Assembly (NCBI GenBank): GCA_903813345.2
Contig: CAIIXF020000001.1
Span: forward strand, 20,293,915-20,357,914
From: Owenia fusiformis
Taxonomy: Eukaryota; Annelida; Polychaeta; Sabellida; Oweniidae
Direction of reading: 5' to 3'
DNA length: 64,000 nt
The stretch's first letter is position 1, and each line of letters opens with the position of its first letter. Positions 59,386 to 64,000 of the stretch are shown one piece after another. Both the position numbers and the translations under genes were made by a program. The notes beneath the pieces were generated by a model, which had not been told where the DNA came from, ran no database searches, and saw only the letters and a list, made by a program, of their open reading frames with translations.

Positions 59386-59470
59386 ATCTATCCTAGCTTA
59401 GTTAGGTAACTCATGCGGTTGAGCATCATTACTTGGATCTAAGGGTCTTAGGTTCGATTCCAACACAGTT
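59386..59470 (+). repeat. tRNA-derived SINE head
   Basis: TAGCTTAGTTAGG (about 59394) resembles an A box, and GGTTCGATTCC at 59451-59461 is a perfect B box, about 57 nt apart. The sequence does not fold as a tRNA, so it is probably the promoter of a SINE. Its body may continue to about 59580. Confidence 0.5.
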
Positions 59471-62400
59471 CGTTGAATTAAGCACACTGCCATATCTGTA
59501 TCTTGCTTGTTGCACTACGGTCAGCATTGGTCATTCGGGAGCATTGGTACTCTATGCTAATTCCTTTTAAAACAAAGACTTAGACCATGATGAAATGATC
59601 AAGACAACTTGGCGGTGATATTGTTTAGCTATTGACTCCTCCATAGCCTCCTGTTTTCTTCTCTCATAGAAAATCAATATAATATAATATATTTACGGGT
59701 TCTAAGCGCAGAAAGTCCAATCTTCTTGCTTAAAGTGTTGCAATTCTTCACTAACCCGAGGGTATACTTGCTATTTAGTGATGTGAAAATCTAGACAGCT
59801 TAAAACTAGACAATAAGTGATTCCCTTCGAAAGGTAATATATATCTTAGAGATTATCTACTTGATAGTGTGCATATTTTTGAGTTATAAGGTTTGTTAAT
59901 GATCTCCAAAAGCCGTTCTGTATTTTCTCTAACAGAAACGGTGTTAAAGGGGCAGCAAAGACTAGCGAGTGTAAAATGTTGGACGCCATTCTTCCAAAAT
60001 TGCAAGTTGCAATGTTTCCCTTACTATCCTAATCGTTTGCTCTAAGTTAGGAAAAATTGTAACAAGCAGATAATGCATGTTACAAAAAACATCAATGATG
60101 GCCAATGATAGAAAACATATTTTTGATATCACGAGTGAGAAAGTTCCATTCTAATCACAGGCAAGCAGCAAATTAAGCTGGATTTAGAACAAGTCATCTG
60201 CGCATCTATATTGTTATGCACAAGGGGCAAGGGACAAAAACGACACGAGCCTTATAAATCCCACATAGTAAACCAATAATAGTATAAAGAACGTCACCAA
60301 GAATTGAATTACAGCCGAAATGACAAGTCACTTATTATATATAGACCGGTCTCGTGTGTCTGCTGAAAGAAGTGTCACTTTGGTTTGGATAATTGAAGAG
60401 ATGTCGTGTAATGAGATTGCAGCCTTTGGTAAAGATTTGCCTAAATTGCATTTGCAAATGTGGGTATTTATATGTGATTTGATTATGGGGCTCCAGCACT
60501 GCAGTAACATTCTAATTCGCAGTATGTGTGTGATGCGATTATATATCGCAGCTGATGTCCCCTTTTAGCTTCAAACAGTTTTATATCTTCTCTCATGTTC
60601 TTGGTATATTAGGTTTTTGAAGTTATACCAAAGGTCACCAAATGTGGACTTCATCTTTTCTTTCATCTTCATCTTTTGACAGTCGAATTAAATCTTGATA
60701 AATGTAAATGTACTTCACAGAAAAATTAACACAAATAACATGTATGTAATAACAAAATTAAATGAAAGTGTCTAAAATGTTAATTTTTCAAACTAGCTTA
60801 TCACGCAATGGAATCCTATATATAAGTATGATGATGCCCCCACATCCTAAAAAGTAATTTACAATGTGCAATGTGCCTGAAGTGAACCTATCAATCCCAG
60901 TCTTATACTCGGTGACTTGATGGAAAAATAACGCTCAAAGAAACGAAGAAAATCACGCAATTCACAGATCCAATAAATCACGGTTTAAAAGACCTTCTGA
61001 TGAGGTCTTTGCGATGAGAAAATTAAATGCGTAGATAATATATAACCTGCACACACTGCTTCAAGCAGCAATAAGGAAATAATGTCCACTTGGTTATGTT
61101 ATTACAGAGGAGAAAATCGCACTCTTTGGATCTACAGTTAATATACAGTAGTTTTGTGTTTCAGACAGACTAATGATGAATGGTCGTTAAATGGAGCACT
61201 TCTAAAGACACGATGCCATTGTTGAGGTGTTACATGTGTGGCTACAATGATCACAAGTATTCCGACTGGACATATCTTGACGCAATGCTACCATCAGATG
61301 GATTAAATTGCCACTCACTACTCTGCAAAGCTCAATGATAGATGGTTTGTTCCAACAACATTGGACAGAGGTAAGAATGATTGGCGATATCTTTAAACAG
61401 TTTATAGGCTTTTACATTAGACGGGGATTTTACATTGACAGTTCCATCACAGACGATCTTGTATATTGTCTCTTTTGATATCGACAGAACTGATGAGTCT
61501 GGTGATGCACCGTAACGAACAAATTCTAGCCAGCTAGTTCCAATATTGATTCTATATAAATTAGTTTTCGCAATCACTGGTTTTGTAATTTGAATTGGAC
61601 AGTGTGCAGGAAGATTGTCTATGGTAGCAGGCAGTGACATATTGCTGTTCATTTAATGTTCTACTTTGGCATGACGGCCAGATGCGCAAAAGTATTCAAT
61701 GAATAATGCAGACCGAAAGCCATATCCAATATATTTCCCCTAAGACCAGATCCCAACTAATATTGATGTTCTATTTTCCCCATAATATAAGACCTATTAA
61801 ATTATTCGAACATAGCCTCGATTGCATTATTTTGGACCGTCTGGAGAAGTAATTTATCTTATTGTAGAGTCAGGGTGAATATGTTAATATACCATCTGCG
61901 TCATCGTTTAACCATTGATTCAAGGATTTAGGCTGGCGGAAACTATGCGATTGAAGTAGAAACATTGAGGATGAAGAAATGAGTTTCATCCTTGAGATGA
62001 CACGTTCAGTTTCGTGCAAGGAAGAATATACCTCAAATAATGTCTTAATTAACAATGCGTTTATTGCATTTTTCTTATCAATTGCGATATTTACATGAAA
62101 ATATAGTTAATATTTAATCAAATCGCATTACTCTTCTTTTACTTTCAGAATGCTAGTCGGGAAGGAAAACTGACACGAGATAACCATTGTTTGCATATGG
62201 TGGCATGGGGTAGACGAATTACGTTGATGATCAATTTGTGGCGGACTGGACAGTGATTATGAAGGATATGGATGAAAGGAGATGACAGTGTGGGTACCAG
62301 GAATGAGTTTCTGGTTCAGACATTTAGACTAACTTATATGGCAAACAGATAGGCCTGTGTTTTATCAATGACAAAAATGGACCTGTGACGAATTTAGAAA

Positions 62401-64000
62401 AAAAAACTTTCTTTTATTTAACTTATGGTAGACTTTAAAGCTTTGGACGATATATGTTAAATTAGGGCTTTGTTTTATACACACTCTTCCGTAAATTCAT
62501 GATCATGTGGATGCGATCATCCAAATTTTGACCAAATGTGTGTTCCCATACTTTTTTCCAATTACAGATGTCTGAATGAAACTAGACTTTTCACTAGTAT
62601 TCACTGTTTGGCCTTGGTGTAGCTCAACAATTAAGGCACGCGGTGAATGCCAGGGGGAGGTCCCATTCGTCAAACAACTACGACGACGTCAGCTGTTCAT
62701 TTATAGTAACACATTCGCGCATGCGTAATGGACAGTATGTTACAATCCCACCCACAACAAATTGTCTGACCTCCAAATTAACATCAGTTCTGGGTGAATT
62801 AGTTTTATACGTAGTTAGTATAAGTTACTATATAGTTAACCATCATGTTGCCTTTAGAGTTGTTTGACAGACATATCAGAAAGATATCACAACCTGCCTT
62901 GACGTTTATATCAACGGCATTCCTATGTGCATTTGTCCTCTAGAATGTATTCAATGTGTTATTAAGTGTGTAACTTCATTTAACGATGTGTTACTGTCTT
63001 GCAATTATATTCAAAATTTAAAGGTACACTGTAGTTCTACATTTTCAGTTGAGAGACGTGATGAATGATAAAAACTAATACTTTAGTCAGTTCTATCAGA
63101 CTATGTGTGATTAGACATTAATCTCTAATAGAAACTATACTAACAAAATTGTTAGGTTTTATTAATAAATTATTTTATTTCTCTATTTTAGACTTTGTTT
63201 TAATTTAGTTGAAACTGTGTGCTATCAACCGCCATCTTTACACGTAATTAGATTAGTTGTTCCCCGTATTTAGTCTTGCGTCAAGTTTCTGAGACAACCT
63301 ACCACCATACAGACTTCACAAATGTGTGTCATGGGGTGTTGGGAGTCGCAGGGGCATGAATCAAAGCTATATTTTATCCTACCTCAGCCAAAACACTTTC
63401 TTATTCCTTAACCATATTTTCATCATTTGGTATCTGCAGAACTTTTATTAATGAGCACTTTACCCTCTTTTGTATGTGCATGTGATATGAAACAAACACC
63501 ATATAGGGAGGGAATTAGTTGTGCAGTAAATGTTGCATATTAAACCGAATTGAATTTTCCGGTCATTTAGTGTGAAACTACTAAGATTCTCTCTGCTCTT
63601 GAATCTTACGGCCTGGGCATTCATTCTCATTATATATTTCCATCTCGGAAGTCTACTTTGCTGACATCTATTAATGCCTATTTACTTTCATGTTTGACTG
63701 ATCCTTCTACGTATCAATCTTTATTTATTCTACTATCCATCTCTGTTCATATCCGCCCACCTACCTACCTAGCTATTTATAGCTATCTATCTTTCAGTGT
63801 ACCCTGTATATCTACCTATCTCTCAATTTATATATTATATATATATATATTGAACTATATTTCACTCTGACTATTCTTTCTATTCCTTATCTACTCTACT
63901 TTCTTTCTTTTCTATTCTTTCTATCAACCTCTCTCGTCAGTCTACTCTCTCTGTTTATCCTCCTATCTACTTCTGTCTCTGAAATCTTACTCACTTACTT
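59471..64000. other. No confident gene; pyrimidine-rich tract at the right edge
   Basis: Possible splice signals near 61164/61371 and 62148 are listed with the putative transcript at 52511. A 106-codon minus-strand frame (61332-61652) overlaps one of them and has no family. From about 63690 to 63960 the sequence is a degenerate TCTA/CTTT microsatellite. Confidence 0.35.

Noticed and set aside
61170-61333. Cys-containing frame (LRCYMCGY...NCHSLLCK) resembling the start of a Ly6 domain
   Set aside because: There are only four cysteines. The frame stops just after the last one and has no signal sequence, so the resemblance is probably chance.
61332-61652. 106-codon minus-strand frame with a plausible start
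   Set aside because: No family, signal peptide or neighbouring exons are recognised, and it overlaps good splice signals on the other strand. Kept only as a note.
62610-62665. tRNA-like A box (TAGCTCAAC) and weak B box
   Set aside because: The B box is poor and no cloverleaf forms, unlike the element at 59386.

Overview
This is AT-rich metazoan DNA. It has spliced genes with GT-AG introns, dense DNA-transposon debris and two non-LTR retrotransposons. Satellite-like blocks carrying NATGGCNGCCATTTT motifs and GACGGACAGACA runs are common in mollusc and other marine invertebrate genomes. A bivalve or related lophotrochozoan is my best guess, but no marker here settles the phylum. Nothing bacterial, no CRISPR array and no virus-derived element was recognised.

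Host genes lie in the left half, all on the minus strand. They are an intronless GT31 beta-1,3-glycosyltransferase (272-1363), an intronless Rhes/Dexras-like Ras GTPase with an upstream ORF (11205-11924; uORF 11933-12019), and a tandem CENPS-HSCB pair (19456-29283). CENPS (MHF1, a histone-fold protein of the kinetochore and Fanconi pathway) was reconstructed from four exons at 29239-29283, 24133-24299, 23947-24013 and 20300-20401. They join in frame to a 126-residue protein. HSCB, the mitochondrial Fe-S co-chaperone, is a single open frame whose ATG lies only 46 nt after the CENPS stop, which suggests a shared transcript.

The rest is a mosaic of inverted-repeat elements, many with readable target-site duplications (TSDs). 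They include two copies of a 1.2-kb element with 7-bp TSDs (3390-4576, 8158-9360), a CACGCC-ended foldback family (1805-3231; 13092-14358, 5-bp TSD), and TTAA MITEs (10713-11071, 18798-19118). Several TA-flanked hairpins are present (16336-16742, 17858-18176, 42571-42755, 43274-43523, 44240-44767, 47898-48181). There are also 5-bp-TSD CA...TG elements (22174-22379, 26812-27039), a hAT-type foldback with 8-bp TSD (29896-30799) and a TAA-flanked PIF/Harbinger-like element holding a degraded LINE (31468-33750). A foldback is fused to a 140-bp tandem array at 46680-49665. A Tx1/L1-type LINE (54219-56336) with a 14-bp TSD and an open 670-codon frame looks young.

The right quarter (49.7-64 kb) has no convincing protein gene. 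It does have a textbook TATA/Inr core promoter at 52481-52517 followed by a good 5' splice site, which suggests an unidentified plus-strand transcript.
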